NCBI GenBank assembly: GCA_903862245.1
Contig: CAIOXL010000196.1
Coordinates: 1-59,527, forward strand
Source: an uncultured Geobacteraceae bacterium
GTDB taxonomy: Bacteria; Desulfobacterota; Desulfuromonadia; Geobacterales; Pseudopelobacteraceae
Direction: 5' to 3'
Length of the DNA stretch: 59,527 nucleotides
Positions 50,474-58,312 of the stretch are shown here, in pieces (position 1 is the first letter of the stretch; the number at the start of each line of letters is the position of its first letter). A model generated the notes under the pieces. That model made no database searches. It had not been told where the DNA came from and saw nothing but the letters and a program-made list of their open reading frames with translations. Made by a program: the position numbers and the translations under genes.

Positions 50474-50968
50474 TTACAGAATCTCTACCAGACGGATGGC
50501 GAACGTCAGATCACGACCCGCAAGCGGGTGATTGGCGTCCAGAGTAATGGTTGTGTCGGTAACTTCGGTTACCAGCACCGGCATTGGAGAGCCGTCCTGC
50601 AGGATCACTTCCATCTGATGCCCCGGCTCCGGTTTGATTTCGGCAGGAATTTCACTCCGCTCGATAACGGCCACCATTTCATCGGCCCGCTGGCCGTAGG
50701 CATCATCTGCCGGAATGGAAACGGTGACACTTTGGCCCGGTTCAAGACCAATGACGGCCGCTTCAAATTTCGGTATCAGTTGTCCCGCGCCAATGACGAA
50801 TTCCATCGGTTCGCTGCCGTGGCTGCCGCACCCTCCCCCGTCGTCACTCCCTTTCCCGCAGCCGCATGAATGCTCCGCCGGCTGTTCAGAGGTGTCAAAT
50901 ACTGACCCGTCTGCCAGTGTTCCTGTGTAGTGTACTTTTACTTTGTCTCCTGTTTTTGCCTGTGCCAT
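50474..50968 (-). CDS. slyD: FKBP-type peptidyl-prolyl isomerase SlyD
   Basis: 164 residues. The FKBP domain starts VKVHYTGTLADGSVFDTS and the insert-in-flap chaperone domain is visible (YGQRADEMVAVIERSEIP to VTEVTDTTITLDANHPLAGRDLTF). Unlike E. coli SlyD, which has a His/Cys-rich C-terminal tail, this protein carries a Cys/His/Gly-rich insertion near residues 32-52 (EHSCGCGKGSDDGGGCGSHG) inside the FKBP domain, and no such tail. The insertion could bind nickel or zinc. It is the last gene of the envelope operon, followed by the terminator at 50411. Confidence 0.93.
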   Translation of the reverse strand: MAQAKTGDKVKVHYTGTLADGSVFDTSEQPAEHSCGCGKGSDDGGGCGSHGSEPMEFVIGAGQLIPKFEAAVIGLEPGQSVTVSIPADDAYGQRADEMVAVIERSEIPAEIKPEPGHQMEVILQDGSPMPVLVTEVTDTTITLDANHPLAGRDLTFAIRLVEIL

Positions 50969-50979
50969 GGTTTATCCTC

Positions 50980-51315
50980 TCAATGTATGTGCCCTATGTC
51001 CAGGGCTTCTGCCAGTGCAGAAATATGACTGCTGAACTGTCCGGGAAACGTGCCGGTAATGCGCAGACGTTTGTGGCGGGATGTTTCACCCGCAATAATT
51101 TCAACCGATGATTTTGCTACCTTGAAGAGATCAGCGACAAATTCCCGGCAGAGTTTGTTGGCCGCACCGTCAACCGGTGGCGAGGTGAGCCGAATTTTAA
51201 GCTCCTCACCCTGCATGCCGCAAATCTGATTGCGAGAGGCACGCGGCTGCACATATACAGACAGAATCAGGCCGTCCGTGCAGGGGGTGATAAAGGGGAG
51301 TTCAGGCCGGTTCAT
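50980..51315 (-). CDS. DUF167 (YggU) family protein
   Basis: 111 residues, a small conserved cytosolic alpha/beta domain. The family segments LSVYVQPRASRNQICGMQGEELKIRLTSPPVDGAANKLCREFVAD and SVEIIAGETSRHKRLRI are clear. Function is not established in any species. The start overlaps the DivIVA-like gene by 14 bases, and slyD follows after 11. YggU genes are often next to YggT and DivIVA genes, which agrees with this context. Confidence 0.92.
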   Translation of the reverse strand: MNRPELPFITPCTDGLILSVYVQPRASRNQICGMQGEELKIRLTSPPVDGAANKLCREFVADLFKVAKSSVEIIAGETSRHKRLRITGTFPGQFSSHISALAEALDIGHIH

Positions 51316-51754
51316 CGCCTGAAAGCTGCCGGTTGAAGCTGTCGAGCAGCCCCTTGAAGCTCATTTCAAACTGGATCTTCTGCCGGCGGACCTCTTCTAT
51401 TCCGGTTTTCAGGTCACCCAGCTGGCGTTCAGCATCGGCAACGATCCGCTCTCCCTTCAGTTCAGCTTCTGAAACGATCAGCTCGGCCTCTTTGCGGGCA
51501 TTGGCCTTCATCTCCTCGATAACGCGCTGGGCGCACAGCAGAGTTTCCCGCAGCTCCCGCTCCTTTTCCGCCATATCAACCATCTCATGCTTCTGACGCG
51601 CCTGCTGCTCCTTTAGCTGGCCGATCTCGCGGATAAGCTCCTCCATTTCACCGGCAACCGTCTGCAGGAAGGCGTCAACGTCATCCGGGTCAAGACCGCG
51701 AAATGTTTTAACTTTAAATTGCTGCTGCTGGATATCAAGTGGCGAGATCTTCAT
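51302..51754 (-). CDS. DivIVA-domain coiled-coil protein
   Basis: 150 residues. The N-terminal DivIVA signature is present, MKISPLDIQQQQFKVKTFRGLDPDDVDAFLQTVAGEME, with the hydrophobic pair that inserts into negatively curved membranes. Long coiled coils fill 35-130. DivIVA marks poles and septa and recruits envelope or division factors; it is well known in Gram-positives and also found in Deltaproteobacteria. The order DivIVA-YggU matches the dcw-proximal order of many bacteria, though no ftsZ is nearby. Confidence 0.9.
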   Translation of the reverse strand: MKISPLDIQQQQFKVKTFRGLDPDDVDAFLQTVAGEMEELIREIGQLKEQQARQKHEMVDMAEKERELRETLLCAQRVIEEMKANARKEAELIVSEAELKGERIVADAERQLGDLKTGIEEVRRQKIQFEMSFKGLLDSFNRQLSGDEPA

Positions 51755-51835
51755 GGTTTGGTACCCTCGTTGGATGCGCGGCGTAATGTCAATTCGCGGC
51801 GGTGCAGGCTAGCGGGTTGTGGTGTAAATCGGAGT

Positions 51836-52579
51836 TTATTGGGCTGACAGTTTCAAGTAGCATTCGGCCTTGTACAGCTGTGCGTCGGCCGCCAGAGGGG
51901 AGCCGGAATGGTGTGCAAGATACTGTTCAAACAGCTCAAGTGCGGTGCGGAAATCATCCGTTCGGTAGGCCTTCACCGCTGCTTCATACAGCTTCTGGTC
52001 AACGGTCGCTTCAGCCGCAGGGGCGGCGATCTTGGGGTGCGGCGTACGTTTTTCCGTCTGGACAACAGTTTTCTTCTTATGACGGACGGTTCTGGCTTTG
52101 CCTGTACTGCCGGCAGTCAAATCACTCAAATAAAGTTTACCTGCTGGATCTGAAGCCTGTACGGGTCCGGATGAAGGCGCGGCTGATGGCGGTACCCCGG
52201 CTTTGGCCGCGGATTTCTTGCCGGCACCGGCGTTCTTTTTGCGGGCGGCAGCCGGTTTTACGTCGGAAGCGGGAGCGCCGTGCTCGGTTACGGGAACCCT
52301 TAGGGTCTCTCCGGTGCGTATCAGGTCAGGGTTTTTTATGGCATTGAACAGAAGAATCTGGGGATAATAAGCCCCCCGGCCACTGAACTTACGGGAGAGA
52401 TCATGCAGGGTATCCCCCTTTTTAATCTGGATTTCCTCCACAAGAATACCATTCTGTGCGGCGGGCTGCTGGCCGGCGGCGAACGGCTGGGGTGTGTAGA
52501 GGTACTGCTGGCTCCAGGCGGGCAGAGCTGCACAGAGTAAGGAGGCAATGATGATTGCGGAGCGGATGCGTGGTGTCAT
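51836..52579 (-). CDS. exported LysM and TPR protein
   Basis: 247 residues. A signal peptide ends near residue 23 (LLCAALPAWSQ). A LysM domain lies at about 49-97 (EIQIKKGDTLHDLSRKFSG to GETLRVPVTE), which binds peptidoglycan. A low-complexity Ala/Lys/Pro segment follows (105-190). The C-terminal 50 residues form a tetratricopeptide-like pair (DQKLYEAAVKAYRTDDFRTALELFEQYL) similar to CpoB/YbgF proteins. Its ATG lies one base after the stop of the 753-residue gene, so the two are coupled. A periplasmic, cell-wall-attached location is likely. Confidence 0.87.
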   Translation of the reverse strand: MTPRIRSAIIIASLLCAALPAWSQQYLYTPQPFAAGQQPAAQNGILVEEIQIKKGDTLHDLSRKFSGRGAYYPQILLFNAIKNPDLIRTGETLRVPVTEHGAPASDVKPAAARKKNAGAGKKSAAKAGVPPSAAPSSGPVQASDPAGKLYLSDLTAGSTGKARTVRHKKKTVVQTEKRTPHPKIAAPAAEATVDQKLYEAAVKAYRTDDFRTALELFEQYLAHHSGSPLAADAQLYKAECYLKLSAQ

Positions 52580-52580
52580 G

Positions 52581-54842
52581 TCAGTACCTGTTCCCCAGCT
52601 GGTCTTCGTATGTCAGAATGTTTTTGACCTGAATGGCGGTGCCGACGCCGGTGCCTGGCTTAACCCTGAATGAAACCGTGATAGTACGCTTTTCACCGGC
52701 TCCCATCTCCTTGAAGCGCCAGAAGAGGGATCCGTTGCTGGACGTACTTGAAGCCGGGTCTGCAGCGATCAGCTCCAGCTGTTCCGGCCAGCGGCTCTGA
52801 AGCTCCACAAGTCGGGCAAGATTGGAACCGCTGTTGGTGATGGTCAGATCGAATGAAGCAATGTCTCCCGGTTTAAGACGCCCATTGGTGCTGGTCATGG
52901 CCATCTTCAGGGCCGGCCTCGAATAGGTCAGCTGCGTTGTTCCGGTTGCTAAGCGGGTGACGGTGCCTTCAGGAGCAAACGATAGCTGAACGCTCCCCTG
53001 GCTGTTGTCAGCGGCACCGGCAGGCGTTTTGATCTCAATGCCGATACTCGCTTCTTCCCGGGGCGCAAGCAGAGCTGTTTCGATGATGACCGGCTCACCG
53101 GCCTGGCGCACCCCGTCACGATTGAGGTCGCTGAAAATAACAACGTCCTTGACGCCGGCGAGGATCGGGGTGATCGTGAACTTTTCCCGGATATTGCCGG
53201 TGTTGGTGACGACATAGGGAACGGTAAGCGTCTGTCCCGGTATTGCCAGAAGGCGCTCCGAACCGGCGCGAACGCTAATGCTATGCTGCGGCTCAACATA
53301 GGCCATGTTTGAAACAAAGACGGTAGTGGTTTTGAGCGGGTTGTTGATCAGCTCAGCACGGGTTGACAGTTCCTGCCCGGCTGTTGAACCGTCCTTGAGC
53401 TGGAAGGCGACCACAAGTTCCCGGCTCTCTCCTGATTTAACCCTCACTCCGTCCAATACGAGCGCGGACTTCATCTCCTGTCTGAATCCGGCGGCAGCGA
53501 AGTCAACCGGTTCAAGCTGGGGTGGAAAGTTGAGGCGGAGCGTTACTTCTTCGGCGGCGGCTGAGCCGACATTAAGTATGTCTATACGATATGCCAGTTT
53601 ATCTCCCGGCAGCAGTTTGGTTTTCTCCGTGCGCAGGAGTGTCCGGAGGAGCGGAGCGGAGGTTACCAGCCGGACTTCACGCGACTGCCCGGTTTCCGGG
53701 CTTTGTCGTGAAGCGGCTTTGACCGTATGCGTAAAGCGCAGGCCATCGGCACTGCCGGGTGGAACGGTAAGGGAGAAGAGCCCTTTGAAGGATTCACCCG
53801 GTGAAAGCTCGGGGGTCTGGCTGATTGCCGAACCTGCTGCGGCTGCAGCAGCAAAGTACGTTTTGAAATCAGCAGGGAACGCCGACTCAAGATAGAAGGA
53901 GTCTTTGCCGTTGCCGCGGTTGATTATCTCAAACGGAATCGCAGCGGAATGTCCGGCGGAGGCGGAATCGAGGCGGGGAGTAAGGTTGAACTCAAAGGAC
54001 GACAGCTGGGTGACTTCAAAGCTGAGTGTCTGGGCACTTTCCGGGAGAAGTGCATCGGGTGCCTGCTGAGCGGCTGCAGGAGTGACCCCAAGCTCACGGA
54101 GTTTCGAGGCGGCAGTTACTGCCGCCGCAGACGCGGGGTATTTTTCGATGACGTTTTTATACTGCTCAATTGCTTTTTCGCGATAGACACGCTGAGCAGC
54201 GGCATTTTTTTCCTCGGTCCGGTTTGGCACCGGCCGGCGGGTTTGTTCTGTTTTGGCAGCTGCTGCGGGGGGTGATGCAACCGCTGCCGGCACCGTAACT
54301 CCGGACTTTTCCGTCGAGGCAGCGTCTTTTTGCTCCAGCCCGGCTTTAACAGTGGCCGTCAGTTTCGGCGCTTCGGCTTTGACGACTATCTGCTCCTGCT
54401 CTTTTTTTTCGGCGTTCAGAGGGGGCTGGGGGGGAGCTGGGGATGTACCCGCCGGCAGTGTTTCTCCTTTTTCATAGCGGGCCAGCAGAGCGAGGTGTTC
54501 CGCTTCAACAGTTTTTCCGAGCGGGTTGCCGGGGAACTCTTTGAAAAACTGGGAGAGATTGCGGGCCGCTTCCTGCTGGTTGCCGGTTTTGAAATAGGCC
54601 CGGGAGAGCCAGAACAGCGCCATATCCCTGAGCGGAGTATCCGGCTTTTTTTGCAGGACTTCGTTTATTTTTCCGATTGCGGCGGCGTAGTCCTTCTGCT
54701 GGAAGGCATTAAATCCGGCGATGAAAACCTGAGAGTCATCCACCTCCTGGCATAAGGCCGGCAGTGCTGTCAGGGTTGAAACCACGACCAGAGAGACCAA
54801 TAACCGGACGAGTAGACTGCGGTATAACTTCAATGATATCAA
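52581..54842 (-). CDS. exported TPR and Ig-like (DUF11-type) repeat protein
   Basis: 753 residues from TTG at 54842; AGAGG lies about 8-9 bases upstream. A signal peptide ends near residue 31 (LTALPALCQ). Tetratricopeptide repeats occupy about 36-115 (FNAFQQKDYAAAIGKINEVL). A long Ala/Pro/Glu linker follows (125-215), then a TPR-like helix pair (EKAIEQYKNVIEKYPAS). From about 270 to the end there are several beta-sandwich repeats of the DUF11/CARDB kind, with recurrent motifs such as FEIINRGNGKDSF, YRIDILNVGSAAAEE, PYVVTNTGNIREKF and FDLTITNSGSNLARL. There is no sortase or membrane anchor. Role: probably an envelope scaffold; inference. Confidence 0.85.
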   Translation of the reverse strand: MISLKLYRSLLVRLLVSLVVVSTLTALPALCQEVDDSQVFIAGFNAFQQKDYAAAIGKINEVLQKKPDTPLRDMALFWLSRAYFKTGNQQEAARNLSQFFKEFPGNPLGKTVEAEHLALLARYEKGETLPAGTSPAPPQPPLNAEKKEQEQIVVKAEAPKLTATVKAGLEQKDAASTEKSGVTVPAAVASPPAAAAKTEQTRRPVPNRTEEKNAAAQRVYREKAIEQYKNVIEKYPASAAAVTAASKLRELGVTPAAAQQAPDALLPESAQTLSFEVTQLSSFEFNLTPRLDSASAGHSAAIPFEIINRGNGKDSFYLESAFPADFKTYFAAAAAAGSAISQTPELSPGESFKGLFSLTVPPGSADGLRFTHTVKAASRQSPETGQSREVRLVTSAPLLRTLLRTEKTKLLPGDKLAYRIDILNVGSAAAEEVTLRLNFPPQLEPVDFAAAGFRQEMKSALVLDGVRVKSGESRELVVAFQLKDGSTAGQELSTRAELINNPLKTTTVFVSNMAYVEPQHSISVRAGSERLLAIPGQTLTVPYVVTNTGNIREKFTITPILAGVKDVVIFSDLNRDGVRQAGEPVIIETALLAPREEASIGIEIKTPAGAADNSQGSVQLSFAPEGTVTRLATGTTQLTYSRPALKMAMTSTNGRLKPGDIASFDLTITNSGSNLARLVELQSRWPEQLELIAADPASSTSSNGSLFWRFKEMGAGEKRTITVSFRVKPGTGVGTAIQVKNILTYEDQLGNRY

Positions 54843-54862
54843 GGTAAATGACCTCTTTGGGC

Positions 54863-54895
54863 AGCTACTCCCCGCACGTCATGCAGGGAGTAGCT
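54863..54895 (-). promoter_or_regulatory. 14-bp leader hairpin of the envelope operon
   Basis: AGCTACTCCC and GGGAGTAGCT form a perfect 10-bp stem; with the inner GCA/TGC and one G-U wobble it makes a continuous 14-bp stem and 5-base loop. It lies between the proposed promoter and the ribosome site, ending 7 bases before AGAGG. No U-tract follows, so it is not an intrinsic terminator. It could protect the RNA or control translation. Confidence 0.5.
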
Positions 54896-54918
54896 AGAAT
54901 CGGCAGTAAAATGCTCCT

Positions 54919-54947
54919 TTCGTAGCACTTCTCTTTAGCATTGTCAA
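54919..54947 (-). promoter_or_regulatory. putative promoter of the envelope operon
   Basis: On the minus strand TTGACA (54942-54947) is followed after 17 bases by TACGAA (54919-54924). The -35 is perfect and the -10 is weak. The predicted transcript begins about 70 bases before the TTG start of the 753-residue gene and includes the 14-bp hairpin. Confidence 0.35.
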
Positions 54948-54984
54948 TGAAAGAAACGCTATGCCAATATGGTGGAAACCGTGA

Positions 54985-55022
54985 GAGCGTGCGGCTTTAC
55001 ACGGTGTTAACGGTAAAAGCCG
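54985..55022 (-). terminator. hairpin downstream of the ammonium transporter gene
   Basis: CGGCTTTTAC and GTAAAGCCG pair with one bulged base around the loop, just after the amt stop. No U-run follows on the minus strand, so termination would need Rho or an unusual mode. The rest of the 191-base gap holds the envelope operon promoter and leader; no gene is seen. Confidence 0.35.
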
Positions 55023-55033
55023 AGCCCTCCGTG

Positions 55034-56254
55034 TCAGCGAATACTGTCTTCCGGATACGCTCCGATTTTGTGGATTGACACGTCGGCGCCGTTATACTCA
55101 TCGTCCTGGTCAAGGCGGATTCCTACACTCTTACTCAGGACTCCATAAACAACGAAACTGCTGACCAGGGCAAACAGTACGGCGAGGAGGCTCCCGCCCA
55201 GTTGGGAAAGGAAGCTGACTCCCCCCATCCCGCCCAGAAACTTCTGGCCGAAAATACCGGCGGCAATCCCGCCCCAGGTGCCGATTATACCGTGTAGCGG
55301 CCATACTCCCAGGACATCATCGATTTTGAGTTTCTCCTGCTCCATGTGGAAGCCGTAAACAAAAATCACCGACGCGATGCAGCCGACCGCGAATGCCCCC
55401 AGCGGGTGCATAATGTCGCTGCCGGCGCAGACGGCAATCAGTCCGGCCAGGGCACCGTTGTGAATAAAGCCGGGGTCGTTCTTGCCGGCCACCAGCGCCG
55501 CGATAACGCCGCCAACCATTGCCATCAGCGAGTTAACCGCCACCAGACCGGATATCTTTTCCAGGTTTCCGGCGCTCATGACATTGAAACCGAACCACCC
55601 GACCGCCAGAATCCATGATCCGAGTCCCAGAAACGGGATGTTGCTGACCGGGATAGCGTGGGATTTGCCGCGCACATACCGCCCCATGCGCGGCCCGAGG
55701 ATAATAACCGCCGGCAGGGCGATCCAGCCGCCGATGGAATGAACGACAACAGAGCCGGCATAGTCGTGGAACGGAGCCCCGCCGATTGATTGGAACAGAG
55801 CCTGCACCCGCGAGGCGTTTTGTCCCCAGACGATCGATTCAAATAACGGGTAGGAAATACCGGCAAAGATAGCGCCTGCGGTTACCTGCGGCCAGAACTT
55901 GGCACGCTCGGCGATACCGCCGGAAATAATGGCGGGAATACAGGCGGCAAAACAGAGCAGGAAGAAGAAGTGGACCAGATCGTACCCCTGGGTTGTGCCG
56001 AGCAGCTCCTCTGCGGGCCGTAAAAAAGAGATGCCGTAGGAGATCGGGAAGCCGACCAGGAAGTACACTACCGTTGAGACGGACCAATCGGTGAGAATTT
56101 TTACCAGTGCGTTCACCTGGTTTTTTTTGCGCACTGTGCCAACTTCAAGGAAGGCAAAGCCGGCATGCATCGCAAAAACCATTATAGCACCCAGCAGAAG
56201 AAACAGAACGTCGGCACTACCCTTCAGACCTGTCATCGTTGACATGGTTTCCAT
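55034..56254 (-). CDS. amt: ammonium transporter
   Basis: 406 residues, eleven predicted membrane helices. Family motifs include FAFLEVGTVRKKNQVNALVKIL, the DYAGSVVVHSIGGWIALPAVIILGPRMGR segment and LGVWPLHGIIGTWGGIAAG near the end, with the two pore His residues in VVHSIGG and PLHGIIG. A short cytoplasmic C-terminus would bind a PII protein; no glnK gene is adjacent. Upstream a sigma-54 promoter and an NtrC-like site predict induction by nitrogen limitation. It is monocistronic. Confidence 0.95.
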   Translation of the reverse strand: METMSTMTGLKGSADVLFLLLGAIMVFAMHAGFAFLEVGTVRKKNQVNALVKILTDWSVSTVVYFLVGFPISYGISFLRPAEELLGTTQGYDLVHFFFLLCFAACIPAIISGGIAERAKFWPQVTAGAIFAGISYPLFESIVWGQNASRVQALFQSIGGAPFHDYAGSVVVHSIGGWIALPAVIILGPRMGRYVRGKSHAIPVSNIPFLGLGSWILAVGWFGFNVMSAGNLEKISGLVAVNSLMAMVGGVIAALVAGKNDPGFIHNGALAGLIAVCAGSDIMHPLGAFAVGCIASVIFVYGFHMEQEKLKIDDVLGVWPLHGIIGTWGGIAAGIFGQKFLGGMGGVSFLSQLGGSLLAVLFALVSSFVVYGVLSKSVGIRLDQDDEYNGADVSIHKIGAYPEDSIR

Positions 56255-56307
56255 ACAGAATTACCCCCGTTGGTGTCTGTTGCCCGTCATTGGGCCGTTT
56301 CGGCCTG

Positions 56308-56323
56308 TGCAAGAAAATGGCCA
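56308..56323 (-). promoter_or_regulatory. sigma-54 (RpoN) promoter of amt
   Basis: The minus strand reads TGGCCATTTTCTTGCA, matching TGGCAC-N5-TTGCW with the -24 GG and -12 GC correctly spaced. It ends 53 bases before the amt start codon. A nitrogen-regulated promoter for an ammonium transporter is what known NtrC biology predicts. Confidence 0.8.
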
Positions 56324-56405
56324 ATCGTATTTTGTCTGTAACATGCTTAATTTGCAGGATACCTCTGATCTGCCGTGCACCACCACTGCCTTAAAAAACG
56401 GCAGA

Positions 56406-56422
56406 TGCCGCATAATGGTGCA
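56406..56422. promoter_or_regulatory. NtrC-like enhancer upstream of amt
   Basis: TGCCGCATAATGGTGCA matches the dyad TGCACCA-N3-TGGTGCA at 12 of 14 positions. It centres about 117 bases upstream of the expected amt transcription start, a normal enhancer distance for sigma-54 activators. A further perfect half-site TGCACCA lies at 56376-56382. The same 225-base gap must also hold the uvrC promoter, which was not identified. Confidence 0.55.
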
Positions 56423-56479
56423 GTCACCAGCCGACGAAGCCTCTTCCCATTACGGTTACAAACAGGTAGGATTGCGATC

Positions 56480-58312
56480 ATGAGTCTCGATGAAAAAATA
56501 CAGCAATTTCCGGCTTCGCCCGGAGTTTACCTGATGCACGACGGTGACGGTACCATCATCTATGTCGGCAAGGCCCGCAGTCTGCGGCAGCGGGTGCGCT
56601 CGTACTTCAGCTCATCGGGCGACTCGCGCTATCACGTCAAATTCCTGATGGCCAAAGTTGTCGACATCGAAATCATGCTGACCGATACTGAAAAGGAAGC
56701 GCTGCTGCTGGAGAATACCCTTATCAAGCAGCATAATCCCCGTTACAACCTGAACCTCAAGGATGACAAAACCTACTTTTCACTGCGCATAGACCCCCAT
56801 GATGAGTTTGCGCGCTTTACCATTGTCCGCAAACGCCCGTGCGACGGAGCCCGCTATTTCGGCCCCTACTCCTCCGGTGCGGCGGCCCGGGAGGTGCTCA
56901 GGCAGATGACACGCATGTTTCCGCTGCGTCACTACCCGCTCTCCGCCTGCATGTCCCGCACTCGTCCCTGCCTGTACCACCAGATCGGTCAGTGCAGTGC
57001 TCCGTGCCATGGCCAGATTACGCCGGAAGCATACGCGGTGCTGGTGAGCGGGGCGATGCTTTTCCTTGAGGGAAAAGGGCGGCAGTTGATAGCTGAATTC
57101 AAGCGGCGGATGAGTGATGCTTCGGAGCACCTGCTCTATGAAGAGGCAGCTCGATGGCGAAACCTGCTCCGCTCTATTGAAACAACGGTCGAAAAACAGA
57201 AGGTTGTGCTGAGCGGTGGAGATTGCGATGTGCTCGGTTTCTACCGTGACGGTGAGCGGATCGAGTTGGCGCTGCTGTTTATCCGCGCCGGTGTCCTCTC
57301 CGGGAGCCGCCTCTTCAGCGTCGTCTGGGAGCTGGATGACGCTGCTGCAATTTCAGGCTTTCTTCAGCAATACTACGCCGGGTCGGTGTATATTCCAGAG
57401 GAGATTCTCCTGCCGCTTGCTATCGAAGATGGCAGGGCGTTGGCAGAATTGCTCGGTGACCTGAAAGGGAGCAAGGTTACCCTCCACCTTCCCCTGCGCG
57501 GCACAAAACGGGAGCTGGTTGTCCTGGCCGGCAGGAACGCCATGACCGCCTATCGGGACCGTGATGAGAAGGCGGCGGCAGTCGAGGCGGTGCTGGCTGA
57601 TCTCTGCAAGCGGCTCCAGTTGGCCCGGCTGCCGCAGCGGATAGAGTGCTATGACATCTCCACCATTCAAGGGCGCTTCTCGGTGGGGAGCTGCGTTGTG
57701 TACACGGCCGGAAAAGCGGATCGGAACAACTACCGTCACTATCGCATCCGAACGGTAGAAGGGCAGGATGATTTTGCCATGCTGCGGGAAGTGTTTTTGC
57801 GCCGGTTCAGGGTCGAGGAGGGGGGAAATGCGGTGCTGCCCGATCTTGTGGTCGTTGATGGCGGGATCGGCCAGTTGAACGCTGTGCAGGAAATAGTGGC
57901 CGAACTTGGACTGACGGGGCGTTTTGATCTGGTTTCGCTGGCCAAGAGTCGGGTACTGCATGATGCTGCTGCGCACGATGTCCAGAGGAGTGATGAACGG
58001 GTGTTTCTGCCCGGGAGAAAAAACCCGGTGGTGCTGCGTCAGAATTCTGCAGCGTTACTGTTGCTGGCGGCGATCCGGAATGAGGCGCACCGTTTTGCCA
58101 TCGGCTATCACCGGAAGCTGAGGGGGAAAGAGGGGATTGCCTCGGCACTGGACGGCATTGCCGGGATCGGCCCCAAACGCCGCACCGAACTGCTGAAATA
58201 TTTCGGCAGTCTCCCGCGTCTCACCGAAGCAGCTCCGGAGGAAATCATGACGGTCCCGGGTATAAACCGGACAACGGCAGAGGCCGTATGGAGAGGCCTG
58301 CACCATGACTGA
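56480..58312 (+). CDS. uvrC: UvrABC excision nuclease subunit C
   Basis: 610 residues from ATG at 56480 (MSLDEKIQQFPASPGVYLM); an in-frame reading to 56375 covers the amt control region and is rejected. The GIY-YIG nuclease domain is GVYLMHDGDGTIIYVGKARSLRQRVRSYF. A Cys cluster (CMSRTRPCLYHQIGQCSAPCHG) recalls the Fe-S site reported in UvrC. The UvrB-interacting UVR region, the RNase H-like domain (RIECYDISTIQG, LVVVDGGIGQLNA) and the C-terminal helix-hairpin-helix pair (GIAGIGPKRRTELLKYFGS) follow. It overlaps miaA by 8 bases. Confidence 0.96.
   Translation: MSLDEKIQQFPASPGVYLMHDGDGTIIYVGKARSLRQRVRSYFSSSGDSRYHVKFLMAKVVDIEIMLTDTEKEALLLENTLIKQHNPRYNLNLKDDKTYFSLRIDPHDEFARFTIVRKRPCDGARYFGPYSSGAAAREVLRQMTRMFPLRHYPLSACMSRTRPCLYHQIGQCSAPCHGQITPEAYAVLVSGAMLFLEGKGRQLIAEFKRRMSDASEHLLYEEAARWRNLLRSIETTVEKQKVVLSGGDCDVLGFYRDGERIELALLFIRAGVLSGSRLFSVVWELDDAAAISGFLQQYYAGSVYIPEEILLPLAIEDGRALAELLGDLKGSKVTLHLPLRGTKRELVVLAGRNAMTAYRDRDEKAAAVEAVLADLCKRLQLARLPQRIECYDISTIQGRFSVGSCVVYTAGKADRNNYRHYRIRTVEGQDDFAMLREVFLRRFRVEEGGNAVLPDLVVVDGGIGQLNAVQEIVAELGLTGRFDLVSLAKSRVLHDAAAHDVQRSDERVFLPGRKNPVVLRQNSAALLLLAAIRNEAHRFAIGYHRKLRGKEGIASALDGIAGIGPKRRTELLKYFGSLPRLTEAAPEEIMTVPGINRTTAEAVWRGLHHD

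Noticed and set aside
54863-54895. Cyclic-di-GMP (GEMM) riboswitch in the envelope operon leader
   Set aside because: The hairpin is a simple long stem without the conserved GEMM junction or tetraloop receptor.
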